In this document: one piece after another, positions 34,579 to 43,615 of the stretch | Layout: the number at the start of each line of letters is the position of its first letter | Numbering within the stretch: position 1 is the first letter of the stretch | Notes under the pieces: generated by a model | The model's database searches: none | Seen by the model: the letters and a program-made list of their open reading frames with translations, nothing else | Told to the model about the DNA's origin: nothing | Translations under genes and position numbers: made by a program | Assembly (NCBI GenBank): GCA_905215755.1 | Contig: CAJMRE010000009.1 | Span: forward strand, 1-55,567 | DNA length: 55,567 nucleotides | Direction of reading: 5' to 3' | Source: an uncultured bacterium | GTDB taxonomy: Bacteria; Actinomycetota; Coriobacteriia; Coriobacteriales; Coriobacteriaceae

Positions 34579-37500
34579 CTAGTTAAGATTGATTCTTGTC
34601 GCATATTCTCTCCGGGAGTCCCCAAAGAAGTCGCTCGGAGACATTTCGACGGCAACCCCCCTCTTGCTGCTCAGCTGCCTTACCACGCTGGGTGGAAGAA
34701 AGACCTCTGTAGAGCCCTTTTCTGCAGAGGCTGTAGCAATTGGCTTATCGTCACTTTCCTCATACTTAGAAATCCTAAAGAACCTGAAATGGATGTCGCA
34801 TAAGGGCTTGCCTTCAAACCGAAGAACATATCCAAGGGATTCGGCTGGCAATAGCTTCCACCCGTTAATGCCGAGCCCTTCGGCACAGTCAAGCATTTGA
34901 ACATCGGTCCAGGCTTGCTTCAGTTCTCCCGTTGACACGTCATCGCCGTAGCACAGAGACAGCTTCAGGGGAAGACTGACGGACGCCTTATAATCAGCTT
35001 GTTGAAAGAGGCTTGCATGCCTAAAGAGATTGAATCCGTATTCGCCAGGCTGCATGAGGTTCTTGAAGAAAAGAGGTTTTGAACCGAGCATCACTAGCAC
35101 GGCTCTGTTGTACCTCCAACCATAGGAGACAATCTTGAAGTTTGCCGCACTGGGACCGAACTCCAACGCATCTGCCAAACAGATTGGGCGCTCTTCGGAC
35201 AGATTCGCAAGTCTGCCTGGCATGTCAACGTCTATTGCAGCAAGGGCCAGTTTGGCATCGGTCTCTTTACCACTTTCTCTCGACCTAATGCGAACATGCA
35301 AGAAATCATCCTTCAGAAGCGCCTTCGCTTCATAGTGCTCCCATGCATTGAGAGAATCGAGCCTCCCACATTCGCCTTTCGCGTCGTCGTCTTCGTAAAC
35401 GGGCGCGACATCAATGGGGAGGCACGCTTGGAAGCCATATTCCGCCACAGCGCGCCCATGATCAATGCTGATGGACAGAGGCCTAAAAGCTTGTATGGGC
35501 ACCACCGTAAATCGGTAGCGAAAAACGACCTTGCCAGCGGCAGATTTCTGCCTCGCCTCAATGATGCACTCTTCGATATGCCGACTGAATAGACTCGTTT
35601 TTGAGGGATCGAATACTATTCTTGCAGAACCCGAATTATCAGCATCGTCTTCCCATATGGCAGAACGCGGCATCGACACCCGCTCGCCATCGCAGCAGCA
35701 TATAATGTCCAAGTCTTTTAGGGCACTCGCGCCATCAAGCGCCTCAATGCTCACAGAGGGAAGGCCGTCGTTTGTATTAAGCTCGTTCGGAATACACCCA
35801 TACAAGTCAACGCCGTCGCTCGTCTCTCCGATAATGCGTTGTTTATCAATCTTTGCGACATATCGTTCTTGCCAAACGGCAAGCTCCTCGCCCGTAAGCA
35901 CGTTAACAACCGAACCTGACGAACCGGGTTCAACGTCATAGATATAAATCTGATTATCGTCCCAATCACCAGAAGCCTCATACTCCGAGACGGCTTTCAT
36001 GCCTTGACCGGGAACGATTTTGTACCCATCTTTTACAATATACGCGATGCGACGCTTTTTCGTTAACCGCTCGCTCTTGCCGCGCAAACGGTAAAAGCCC
36101 TTACCATCCTTTATAAATTCAAAACACCCGGGCTTATTCCTACTAAACGACTGGCTCAACGAACTAAGCTCGATATAGTCACCTGCTCGCTCATCTTTAT
36201 GCATGAGCTTCAATTCCACGTCGTAACGAGCGCGAGGGTTAACGGCAATGCTAACGGCATTTAAAATGCATTTTCCGACACTCATATCGAATTCAGAACT
36301 TGCCTTTAGCTCGCCGTCAACATAATAGTCGATCTTGTCGCCAGCAAAACGCAGCGGAAATTGTTGACGCGGCCAGCGCATGGTCACAACACCCTCGGAT
36401 AAATCCAGCTGCAAGCTGGCAATAGGAAGATAGATCAATCGATGGGCGCCATTTCTCCGTCCTTGGGAAGAACCAGTGGCCTTTCCTTCGGTCGTCGAGG
36501 ACGGCACGCGTTCTTGATTGTCACGAAGAGCCTGCATTGCGGCTTCAGGCAGACCGAAACTAGACAGCATCGTGTAGCGGCTTCCGACCCTATTTGAGTC
36601 CACAATTTGCGCCGCCACACGCATGGACGCCTCAAATAATGGAGCAATGGTTGAATCGGGAGCTTTCTCAAGAATGTTAAGAACCGCCTTTTCGGGAGCA
36701 TACCGACTCTCAGGGTTCTTTAGCTCCCTAAGAACAGAGTGACCGTCCATCTCTCCGCCAAAACCTAAACCGCCTTGAGAGACTTCCCGCGCGAGCGGAA
36801 GTAATTTTTCCCACAGGTTTGACCAGGAATCTTCCGATAAGCCTCCGTGGAGAAGAGTAGTGTAGAAGTAGTAATTAACCTCCTCATCGCGGCCATACAA
36901 AGGCATTCCACGCTCTTCAACATGTTTAATAAAAATGTGCTTTACTATCCCCTGCACGCCGCCGTCGCGAATGCCAAGACTGGCAAAGAAGTTGCCCCAC
37001 AGATTATGGCCATTGAATACCCTACGCGCCTTGTCGGCAACATAAACCATAAAAGCGTTAGGCAAACACCTATCAATCAGCATCAGAACAATGCAAGGTT
37101 TTGTTGGATAACGTTTTATGAGCTCTTCAAAAGCTGCGCTGAGTTCATCAAGGTCTGTTGAGAATTCCTCAAATACCTGATAAACCATGACGTTTTCAGA
37201 CCTAGATTCCAGGTCGTCGAAGGCACCCCGAGATCTTTCTTCAAATTCCTCCAGCTTTGCTGAAAACAGCCCATGGGAGCGCGTAAGCGGAAAGCGGCTC
37301 AAGTCATATTCATATTGCTCAATCGAAGACGTTGCCTCGGCCTTTGGCTCGTGAGGAAGTCGGCATTTCAGCGGGGCCTTCACGCTCGCTGGTTTCTCGA
37401 CCATCTTGGGCTGAAGCATAGAAGCAGCAAAGGCGTCCGGGGCCGCACGGTATTTCTTTCGCATCTTAATGATTGAATCGGCATATCTGCTATCGAAACG

Positions 37501-37650
37501 AGCGTCTATCTCTTTATCGGTAAGAGACAAAAGATCGGGCAAGTAGCAAAAACCAGCATTCTGGATTGAACGCTTTAGCCGCACATCGTCAAAACTAAGC
37601 TCCGAGATGGGCGCCTTCTCCAGACTCTCCAAGTAGTTCGCTTCGCTCAT
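34579..37650 (-). CDS. Large protein of unknown fold with alpha-CTD-like N-terminus, DruH-like candidate
   Basis: A 1023-residue protein that I do not recognise in full. Residues 14-66 (PISELSFDDVRLKRSIQNAG...LPDLLSLTDKEI) look like the helix-hairpin-helix domain of the RNA polymerase alpha C-terminus, a DNA-binding module. Residues 120-400 are alpha-helical; 420-1020 are mostly beta-rich with many aromatic residues and no enzyme motif that I can see. In Druantia type III a DruH protein of about this size precedes DruE, so position and size favour DruH. The start is set at MSEANYLES, six bases after AGGGG; an ATG two codons earlier is too close to that site. Confidence 0.65.
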   Translation of the reverse strand: MSEANYLESLEKAPISELSFDDVRLKRSIQNAGFCYLPDLLSLTDKEIDARFDSRYADSIIKMRKKYRAAPDAFAASMLQPKMVEKPASVKAPLKCRLPHEPKAEATSSIEQYEYDLSRFPLTRSHGLFSAKLEEFEERSRGAFDDLESRSENVMVYQVFEEFSTDLDELSAAFEELIKRYPTKPCIVLMLIDRCLPNAFMVYVADKARRVFNGHNLWGNFFASLGIRDGGVQGIVKHIFIKHVEERGMPLYGRDEEVNYYFYTTLLHGGLSEDSWSNLWEKLLPLAREVSQGGLGFGGEMDGHSVLRELKNPESRYAPEKAVLNILEKAPDSTIAPLFEASMRVAAQIVDSNRVGSRYTMLSSFGLPEAAMQALRDNQERVPSSTTEGKATGSSQGRRNGAHRLIYLPIASLQLDLSEGVVTMRWPRQQFPLRFAGDKIDYYVDGELKASSEFDMSVGKCILNAVSIAVNPRARYDVELKLMHKDERAGDYIELSSLSQSFSRNKPGCFEFIKDGKGFYRLRGKSERLTKKRRIAYIVKDGYKIVPGQGMKAVSEYEASGDWDDNQIYIYDVEPGSSGSVVNVLTGEELAVWQERYVAKIDKQRIIGETSDGVDLYGCIPNELNTNDGLPSVSIEALDGASALKDLDIICCCDGERVSMPRSAIWEDDADNSGSARIVFDPSKTSLFSRHIEECIIEARQKSAAGKVVFRYRFTVVPIQAFRPLSISIDHGRAVAEYGFQACLPIDVAPVYEDDDAKGECGRLDSLNAWEHYEAKALLKDDFLHVRIRSRESGKETDAKLALAAIDVDMPGRLANLSEERPICLADALEFGPSAANFKIVSYGWRYNRAVLVMLGSKPLFFKNLMQPGEYGFNLFRHASLFQQADYKASVSLPLKLSLCYGDDVSTGELKQAWTDVQMLDCAEGLGINGWKLLPAESLGYVLRFEGKPLCDIHFRFFRISKYEESDDKPIATASAEKGSTEVFLPPSVVRQLSSKRGVAVEMSPSDFFGDSRREYATRINLN

Positions 37651-38032
37651 CAGCATCCCCTATGCCACAATCGCATTTGATGCCACCATTTTTGACCTTT
37701 TATTAACACTGGTCTGGCGCAACGTGCTTTTAATCATACCGTGAGGCACTCATGTAGCCCGAAGAACAAAGACGCCCAATAGGGCTGTTTCTGCAGACGG
37801 TCGCTATCATCCGGCGAACAGCCTATGGGAGTGCCGGCCATAACTCGAGCGCACTTTTATTGCGCAACAAAACCGAAGCAAATATGATCCAATTATGAAG
37901 CTAGGAACGTAAATCAGCAGTCCGGGAGCCCGAGTACTCCCAGTGGCACTACGTTTTGCCCCATGTCTGCGCGATACCAGCGCGTTATCATCGATATCGA
38001 TTGAAGAGGACAGCGTTACAGAGGGATTCCGT
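37651..38032. other. Gap upstream of the large defence operon
   Basis: A 380-base A/T-rich stretch that must hold the operon promoter on the minus strand; TTAATA near 37706 is a possible -10, but no good -35 fits. A GGGAG/CTCCC hairpin lies near 37924-37942. I see no gene. Confidence 0.45.
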
Positions 38033-38218
38033 ATGCCAGTTGAAAGAACAGATCCATTCTTGCCAAACATCCCTGGCTTAATAATCGACAACCGCCACGG
38101 GATGAATAGAACCATCCAGCAATCCATCGCTCGTGGCTACGACGACCTCACCAACGGCCGCGTGCGTCCTTGGAAGCAGGCGAAGGCCGAGGCGGATCGG
38201 ATGCGAGCCATCAGGTAA
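38033..38218 (+). CDS. Small antitoxin-like protein
   Basis: A 61-residue ORF starting MPVERTDPFLPNIPG behind a GAGGG site. Its second half (SIARGYDDLTNGRVRPWKQAKAEADRMR) resembles the C-terminal part of RelB/ParD-type antitoxins, where a G-[LY]-x-D-x-x-x-GR-x-x-PW segment is common. No toxin gene follows: the next gene is serC. It may be an orphan antitoxin or a remnant at the island edge. A longer frame begins 30 codons earlier but lacks support. Confidence 0.45.
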   Translation: MPVERTDPFLPNIPGLIIDNRHGMNRTIQQSIARGYDDLTNGRVRPWKQAKAEADRMRAIR

Positions 38219-38353
38219 GGTCACCCCTCCCCCATGTAACCATCCTGTAAATCATAGCGGCGCAGTCGAGTTTTACCGTGATACGGTCGCGCCTTGCGCT
38301 CCACTGTGCTAAAGTATCCCGAACGTTCAAACGACTACGAGGGGAACTAGAAG

Positions 38354-39478
38354 ATGGCACGTGTGCACAACTTCTCAGCTGGCCCGGCCGCACTGCCCAC
38401 AAGCGTGCTCGCCGAGATCGCCGACGAGATGATGGACTACCGCGGTTGCGGCATGTCCGTGCTCGAGATGAGCCATCGATCTAGCATGTACCAGCAGATC
38501 ATCGACGACGCCGAGGCAACCCTGCGCCGCCTGCTGAGCATCCCCGACAACTACCGTGTCCTGTTTTTGCAGGGCGGCGCCACGCTACAGTTTGCGGGCA
38601 TCCCGATGAACCTCATGCGCCGCGGCCGCGCCGGCTACGTCGTGACCGGCAACTTTGCCAACAAGGCGTACAAAGAGGCCGCCAAGTACGGCGAGGCCGT
38701 GCTGCTCGCGAGCTCCGAGGACACCAACTTCGACCGCATCCCCGACATGGCCGACATCAACACGTGCATTGCCGCCGAGGCCGCGGGCGACGGGCTCGAC
38801 TACGTCTACATCTGCCAGAACAACACCATCTTTGGCACCATGTTCCACGAGCTGCCCGATTGCGGCAACGTGCCGCTGGTCGCCGATGTCTCGAGCTGCT
38901 TTCTGTCGCAGCCGCTCGACGTCGAGCGCTACGGGCTCATTTACGCCGGCGCTCAGAAAAACGCCGGCGCCGCGGGCGTCACCGTGGTCATCGTGCGCGA
39001 CGACCTGATCGCCGACGGTCCGGCCTTTGCGCAGGCGCCGCAGTACATGGACCTTAAGACCCAGGCCGCCAAGGGCTCCATGCTCAACACGCCCAACACC
39101 TTTGGCATCTACGTATGCGGCAAGGTGTTCCGTTGGGTTGAGCAGACCGGCGGACTTGCCGCCATGGCCGAGCGCAACTGGGCCAAGGCCAACCTACTCT
39201 ATGATCTGCTCGAGCACAGCGAGCTGTTCCATGGCACCACGCAGGCCGACAGCCGCTCCATCGCCAACGTCACCTTCCGCACCGGCGACGCCGAGCTCGA
39301 CGCCGCCTTTGTTGCGGGCGCGGCAGAGCACCAGATCCAAAACGTCAAGGGCCATCGTCTGGTGGGCGGCATGCGCGCCAGCGTGTACAACGCCGTCACC
39401 ATGGAGGACGTGCAGGCGCTGGCCACGTACATGAAGGACTTCGAAGCGCAGCATAGTTTGAGCCCGCGATCTAACTAG
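38354..39478 (+). CDS. serC: Phosphoserine aminotransferase
   Basis: Transfers an amino group from glutamate to 3-phosphohydroxypyruvate in serine synthesis (PLP enzyme). The 374-residue protein begins with the family block VHNFSAGPAALP and shows MSHRS, LQGGATLQF (the phosphate loop), the PLP aspartate in VADVSSCFLS and the Schiff-base lysine in IYAGAQKNAGAAG. The length is standard. GAGGGGAAC precedes the ATG. It lies 70 bases ahead of serA and forms an operon with it. Confidence 0.96.
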   Translation: MARVHNFSAGPAALPTSVLAEIADEMMDYRGCGMSVLEMSHRSSMYQQIIDDAEATLRRLLSIPDNYRVLFLQGGATLQFAGIPMNLMRRGRAGYVVTGNFANKAYKEAAKYGEAVLLASSEDTNFDRIPDMADINTCIAAEAAGDGLDYVYICQNNTIFGTMFHELPDCGNVPLVADVSSCFLSQPLDVERYGLIYAGAQKNAGAAGVTVVIVRDDLIADGPAFAQAPQYMDLKTQAAKGSMLNTPNTFGIYVCGKVFRWVEQTGGLAAMAERNWAKANLLYDLLEHSELFHGTTQADSRSIANVTFRTGDAELDAAFVAGAAEHQIQNVKGHRLVGGMRASVYNAVTMEDVQALATYMKDFEAQHSLSPRSN

Positions 39479-39548
39479 CCCGCAACCCGCGGGCCGACCA
39501 GCCACTTCAAACCACTTGTTTTAGACAAACCTGCTAAGGAGTTTTTCC

Positions 39549-40712
39549 ATGCGTAAGATTAAGACCATCGACGACATCACTAAAGACGGCAAAGTCGAGT
39601 TTGGCGAGGGCTACGAGTTTGTAAGCACCGCCGAGGAGGCCGACGCGATCCTGATGCGCTCGACCGACCTGCACGGCTACGAGCTGCCCGAGGGCATCCG
39701 CGCCATCGCCCGCTGCGGCGCCGGTGTCAACAACATCCCCGTCGAGGAGTACGCCAAGAAGGGCGTCGTGGTCTTTAACTCCCCCGGTGCCAACAGCAAC
39801 GCCGTCAAGGAGCTCGTCCTGGGCATGCTGGTGCTTTCGAGCCGCGGCGTAGTTCAGTCGATGAACTGGGTGCGCGACAACGCCGACGACCCCGAGATCC
39901 AGGTCGATGCCGAGAAGGCCAAGAAGGCCTTTGTGGGCCGCGAGCTCAAGGGCAAGCGCATCGGCGTCATCGGCCTGGGCAACGTGGGCTCCAAGGTAGC
40001 CAACGCCTGCGTCGATCTGGGCATGGACGTTTACGGCTACGACCCGTTCATTTCCGTTGAGCACGCGTGGGTGCTGAGCCGCGAGGTGCAGCGCGTGGGC
40101 ACGCTCGAGGATCTCTGCCGCGGCTGCGACTACCTCACCGTGCACGTGCCCAGCAAGGCAGACACCATCGGCATGATCAGCACCGAGCAGATTAACCTGC
40201 TGGCACCCGACGCCGTGCTGATCAACTACGCGCGCGAAACCATCATTGACGAGGACGCCGTCGATGCTGCCCTGCGCGAGGGCAAGCTAAGCTGGTTTAG
40301 CTGCGACTTTGCCACGCCCAAGACCGTCAAGATGCCCAACACGTTTATCACCACGCACTCGGGCGCCGGCACCGGCGAGGCCGAGGCCAACTGCGCCGAC
40401 ATGGCCATCAGCGAGCTCAAGGATTACCTGGAGAACGGCAACATCGCGCACAGCGTCAACTACCCCGCCTGCAGCATGGGCAAGGCGCGCGCCGCGAGCC
40501 GCATCGCCTGCCTGCACGCCAACGTGCCCAACATGATCGGCCAGATCACGGCCATCCTGGCCAAGGACAACGCCAACGTGCAGCGCATGACCAACGAGTC
40601 CGCTGGCGAGAACGCCTACACCATGTTCGACACCGACGAGCACCTGGACAGCAGCACCATCGAGGCGCTCAAGCAGATTCCGTCGATGTATCGCGTGCGC
40701 GTAATCAAATAG
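39549..40712 (+). CDS. serA: D-3-phosphoglycerate dehydrogenase
   Basis: First step of serine synthesis, oxidising 3-phosphoglycerate. The 387-residue form has the substrate-domain ARCGAGVNNIPVEEY, NSPGANSNAVKEL (catalytic Arg/Glu region follows), the NAD-binding GVIGLGNVGSKVAN (about 139-152), VHVPSK and a C-terminal ACT domain (about 315-387, beginning NVPNMIGQITAILA) that usually senses serine. The catalytic His is in THSGAGTGEA. An AAGGAG site precedes the ATG. The gene is followed by two hairpins. Confidence 0.96.
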   Translation: MRKIKTIDDITKDGKVEFGEGYEFVSTAEEADAILMRSTDLHGYELPEGIRAIARCGAGVNNIPVEEYAKKGVVVFNSPGANSNAVKELVLGMLVLSSRGVVQSMNWVRDNADDPEIQVDAEKAKKAFVGRELKGKRIGVIGLGNVGSKVANACVDLGMDVYGYDPFISVEHAWVLSREVQRVGTLEDLCRGCDYLTVHVPSKADTIGMISTEQINLLAPDAVLINYARETIIDEDAVDAALREGKLSWFSCDFATPKTVKMPNTFITTHSGAGTGEAEANCADMAISELKDYLENGNIAHSVNYPACSMGKARAASRIACLHANVPNMIGQITAILAKDNANVQRMTNESAGENAYTMFDTDEHLDSSTIEALKQIPSMYRVRVIK

Positions 40713-40724
40713 CGCCGGCTGATC

Positions 40725-40757
40725 TGACGGGCAGTTCCCCATGTGGCCTGCCCGTCA
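40725..40757 (+). terminator. First hairpin after serA (TGACGGGCAG / CTGCCCGTCA)
   Basis: Perfect 10-bp arms, 13-base loop, no T run. It probably works together with the next terminator. Confidence 0.6.
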
Positions 40758-40774
40758 CTGACATTGAATGCCCG

Positions 40775-40811
40775 CGGGGACGCCTTTCGCACGAGAGGCG
40801 CCCCCGTTTTT
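40775..40811 (+). terminator. Rho-independent terminator of serCA
   Basis: CGGGGACGCCTTTCG pairs with the CGAGAGGCGCCCCCG side (minor mismatches) and is followed by five T. Confidence 0.8.
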
Positions 40812-40844
40812 GTGAGCACTCCATTAAATACACCGAGCCGCTTC

Positions 40845-40864
40845 TTGACATACAATCTGTATGT
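40845..40864. promoter_or_regulatory. Promoter/operator candidate before the M20 peptidase
   Basis: TTGACA (40845-40850) overlaps a perfect ACATACA-ATC-TGTATGT palindrome (40848-40864) about 26 bases ahead of the start codon. A matching -10 is not clear, so this may be an operator rather than the promoter. Confidence 0.4.
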
Positions 40865-40889
40865 TGACCTAACTATCTGTGAGGTGCCT

Positions 40890-42110
40890 ATGGTTGATAC
40901 AGATTTTGCTTGGCGGCTTACGCAAGGGCTCGTGCGGATCGACAGTTCCGACCCAGGTGCGTATGAGGACGAGATTGAACGCTATATCAAAGCGTTGGTT
41001 GAGGAACGGTTGGCGCAGCTGAGCCATCCGGTACTCGATGCCGTGCAGATTGCAGAGCACGAAGTACTCCCCGGACGCCGCAATCTAATGGTCACCGTGC
41101 CGGGCCAAAGCGACGAGCCGCGACTCGTCTATATCTGCCATATGGATACCGTTACGCTGGGCGACGGCTGGGATGCGGACATTACGCCGCTCGGGGCGGT
41201 CGTGCGCGACGGCAAACTCTACGGCCGCGGTGCCTGCGATATGAAGGGTGGCCTGGCCTGCGCCATTGCCGCACTTGTCCATGCACTCGAGCGCGTAGCA
41301 GCAGAGGGCGAGCTGCCCCGACGCGGCTTTTCGCTCATCTGCTCGGTCGACGAGGAAGATTTTATGCGCGGCTCAGAGGCCGCGATCGATGCTGGCTGGG
41401 TCGGCTCGCGTGAATGGGTGCTGGACACCGAACCCACCGACGGACAGATCCAGGTGGCGCACAAGGGGCGCACGTGGTTCGAAATTGAAATGACTGGCGT
41501 GACGGCGCATGCGAGCCAGCCCTGGAAGGGCGCGGATGCCGTCGCCGCCATGGCCGAGGTCGTGTGTTCGCTCCGTCGCGCGTTTATGGCGCTGCCCGCG
41601 CACGATGAGCTGGGGCCTTCGACCATCACGTTTGGCCAAATCGAGGGCGGATATCGCCCCTACGTCGTACCCGACCGCGCCAAAGTCTGGGTCGACATGC
41701 GCCTGACCCCGCCGACCGATACGGCCGCCGCGACGCGCATGGTAGAGCAGGCCATCGCCGTCGCCGAAGCCGCCGTTCCCGGTTGCCATGGCAGCTACAC
41801 CGTGACGGGCGACCGCCCCGCCATCGAGCGCGATCCGGCCTCTCCCCTTCTAGCAGCGCTCAAGCGTGCCGCCGATGACGTGACGGACGCGGACACGACC
41901 GTCGGCTTCTTTACCGGCTACACCGACACCGCCGTCATTGCCGGCAAGACAGGTAACCGCAATTGCATGAGCTACGGTCCCGGGTCGCTCGCGCTCGCGC
42001 ACAAGCCTAACGAATATGTGCCCCACGCCGATATCGTTCGCTGCCAGCAGGTGCTAATCGCGCTCGCCGATAACGTGCTCTGGGACGCGAGCGGCCAAGT
42101 TGGGGCATAA
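40890..42110 (+). CDS. M20-family metallopeptidase / deacylase
   Basis: A 406-residue zinc amidohydrolase of the ArgE/DapE/ACY1/CPG2 group. Zinc-ligand motifs: CHMDTVTLGDGW (first His and Asp), YGRGACDMKGG (bridging Asp), CSVDEEDFMRGSEAA (catalytic Glu pair). The lid domain holds VTAHASQPWKGADAVAAM, and FTGYTDTAVIAG...YGPGSLALAHKPNEYV completes the site. The substrate (an N-acyl amino acid or dipeptide) is not predictable. The start at MVDTDFAW is set by GAGGTG; a 49-codon upstream extension of the frame is unsupported and crosses the serCA terminator. Confidence 0.9.
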   Translation: MVDTDFAWRLTQGLVRIDSSDPGAYEDEIERYIKALVEERLAQLSHPVLDAVQIAEHEVLPGRRNLMVTVPGQSDEPRLVYICHMDTVTLGDGWDADITPLGAVVRDGKLYGRGACDMKGGLACAIAALVHALERVAAEGELPRRGFSLICSVDEEDFMRGSEAAIDAGWVGSREWVLDTEPTDGQIQVAHKGRTWFEIEMTGVTAHASQPWKGADAVAAMAEVVCSLRRAFMALPAHDELGPSTITFGQIEGGYRPYVVPDRAKVWVDMRLTPPTDTAAATRMVEQAIAVAEAAVPGCHGSYTVTGDRPAIERDPASPLLAALKRAADDVTDADTTVGFFTGYTDTAVIAGKTGNRNCMSYGPGSLALAHKPNEYVPHADIVRCQQVLIALADNVLWDASGQVGA

Positions 42111-42149
42111 TAAGCCGCGAACAAACCGACTCGTGCGTTAGGACCGCCC

Positions 42150-42833
42150 ATGAAAGCACTTCCGTTTCCCTGCATCCGCCCGGCTCAGGACCGCGTGCTC
42201 GAGGCGCTGCCTGCAATGGGCAGCATCCTGAGCGGCAACGATGCTCTGCGCGGAGCCCTTGCCGATGGCCTGATGCTCAAGGACCCGGGTGCGGCGTATT
42301 ACGTGTACGAATGCTCGGGCGAGCCGGGACGTGTGACGGGTGTCGTGGCGATCTGCCCGACGAGTGTACTTGCGGGCGGCAAGGGCGATGCCAGCGCCGA
42401 CGTGGCCGCCGCCGCGCGCGCGATCGCCGAGCTCAAGGTGCAGCCGCGCCCCGTGTCGCTCGCCTACGAGGCGTCGCCCGTCATGGATATCATCCTGGGC
42501 GCCGCCAAAGAGGGTGCGTCGCTCTACGCCGTCACCGACCCCGCGGGCATTACGCACCGCGTGTGGGAGGTCAAGCGCGAGGACGCCGTCGGGGCCATCC
42601 GCGCTATGCTCGACCAAGCACCGGAGCCGGCACTGGCCGACGACCCCGCCTACGCCGCCGCTCTGACCGGGGCATCACAGCTCCTGGCCGACGATGCCCG
42701 TGCCGCCGGCACCTACACGGGCAAAGAGCCGTTCAACTTTACCGTAGCTGTGCTCTTCCCCGCCGCGCAGGTCAGCGGCGGCGCGCCGCAGGTCCCGACA
42801 GGTCTGCTCACGCACCAGGTCGCGCGGTTCTAG
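42150..42833 (+). CDS. Short DUF1015-like protein
   Basis: A 227-residue protein. Its order of motifs (LPFPCIRPAQDRV at the N-terminus, a DGLMLKDPGAAYYVYEC strand, TGVVAICPTSV) matches the start of DUF1015 proteins, which in many bacteria sit next to serA/serC, as here. Those are usually near 400 residues, and they carry a KxHExT block that is not visible in this one, so it is a shortened relative. Function is unknown; association with serine metabolism is by neighbourhood. TAGGAC precedes the ATG. Confidence 0.7.
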   Translation: MKALPFPCIRPAQDRVLEALPAMGSILSGNDALRGALADGLMLKDPGAAYYVYECSGEPGRVTGVVAICPTSVLAGGKGDASADVAAAARAIAELKVQPRPVSLAYEASPVMDIILGAAKEGASLYAVTDPAGITHRVWEVKREDAVGAIRAMLDQAPEPALADDPAYAAALTGASQLLADDARAAGTYTGKEPFNFTVAVLFPAAQVSGGAPQVPTGLLTHQVARF

Positions 42834-42878
42834 CAAGACCAGACCGCCCAGCACAATAATCGGCAGCTCAACAAACAG

Positions 42879-42919
42879 GGGGCGGAGATGCAGCAGGTAC
42901 ATGCATCTCCGCCCCTTTC
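42879..42919 (+). terminator. Terminator after the DUF1015-like gene
   Basis: GGGGCGGAGATGCA and TGCATCTCCGCCCC form perfect 14-bp arms with a 9-base loop, then TTT. Convergent with the histidine phosphatase gene, so it may serve both. Confidence 0.8.
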
Positions 42920-42962
42920 GCGTCGAGAAGTTATGCCGGCGACCCGTGCCGCCGCGCTCGCG

Positions 42963-43598
42963 TTATCCGCGCTGCGGACCCGCAGTAGCCACGAGCGGTT
43001 CAAGCCCCAGCTCGCGCGCATAATCTTCCTGCGTAAAGACTTCGACCAGCTCAAACGTACCGGCCTCGTCGTCAAACACGAAATGCAGCACCGAGCAGTT
43101 GCCCGGCACGCGATCGCGCTCATCAGCCGCCACACCCTTCACGTGGTCCATGAACTCCTTGATGGCCGATCCGTGGCTCACCGCGAGCACGCACTCGTGG
43201 TCCGGGCGACGCATAAGATCGGTCAACGTCGCCACCACGCGCTCGCGCACCTGCATCTGGCCCTCGCCGCCAAACTGGCGATAGAAGTCGCGCCACGGGC
43301 GCTCGGGCATGAGCATCACGCGCTCGGCCTCAAAGTCGCCAAAGAACCACTCACGCAGGCCGTCCAGGCGCTCGTACGCCAAGCCCGGCCACAAGTTGGC
43401 GATAGTCTGCTCGGTGCGATGAAGCGTGGAGGTGTAGGCATGATCGGGCTCAATGCCGCGCGCACGTAAAAACATGCCGGCGCGCGCCGCCTGGTCGCAA
43501 CCCAACTGCGTAAGCGGCGAGTCACTCCACCCCTGAATGATACGCTTAAGGTTGAATATCGTCTGTCCATGACGGACCAGATACAGATCTTTATTCAT
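42963..43598 (-). CDS. Histidine phosphatase family protein (first of a pair)
   Basis: A 211-residue phosphoglycerate-mutase-like phosphatase. LVRHGQT (about 7-13) holds the phosphohistidine; the second His is in VSHGSA, and the C-terminal half has the usual REWFFGDFEAER acid-base region. The physiological substrate is unknown. The start follows AAAGGA and overlaps no other gene; the paralogue upstream ends 18 bases before. The two paralogues share about one third of their residues by eye and probably arose by tandem duplication. Confidence 0.9.
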   Translation of the reverse strand: MNKDLYLVRHGQTIFNLKRIIQGWSDSPLTQLGCDQAARAGMFLRARGIEPDHAYTSTLHRTEQTIANLWPGLAYERLDGLREWFFGDFEAERVMLMPERPWRDFYRQFGGEGQMQVRERVVATLTDLMRRPDHECVLAVSHGSAIKEFMDHVKGVAADERDRVPGNCSVLHFVFDDEAGTFELVEVFTQEDYARELGLEPLVATAGPQRG

Positions 43599-43615
43599 AG
43601 GGGTCCTTTCGTTCG

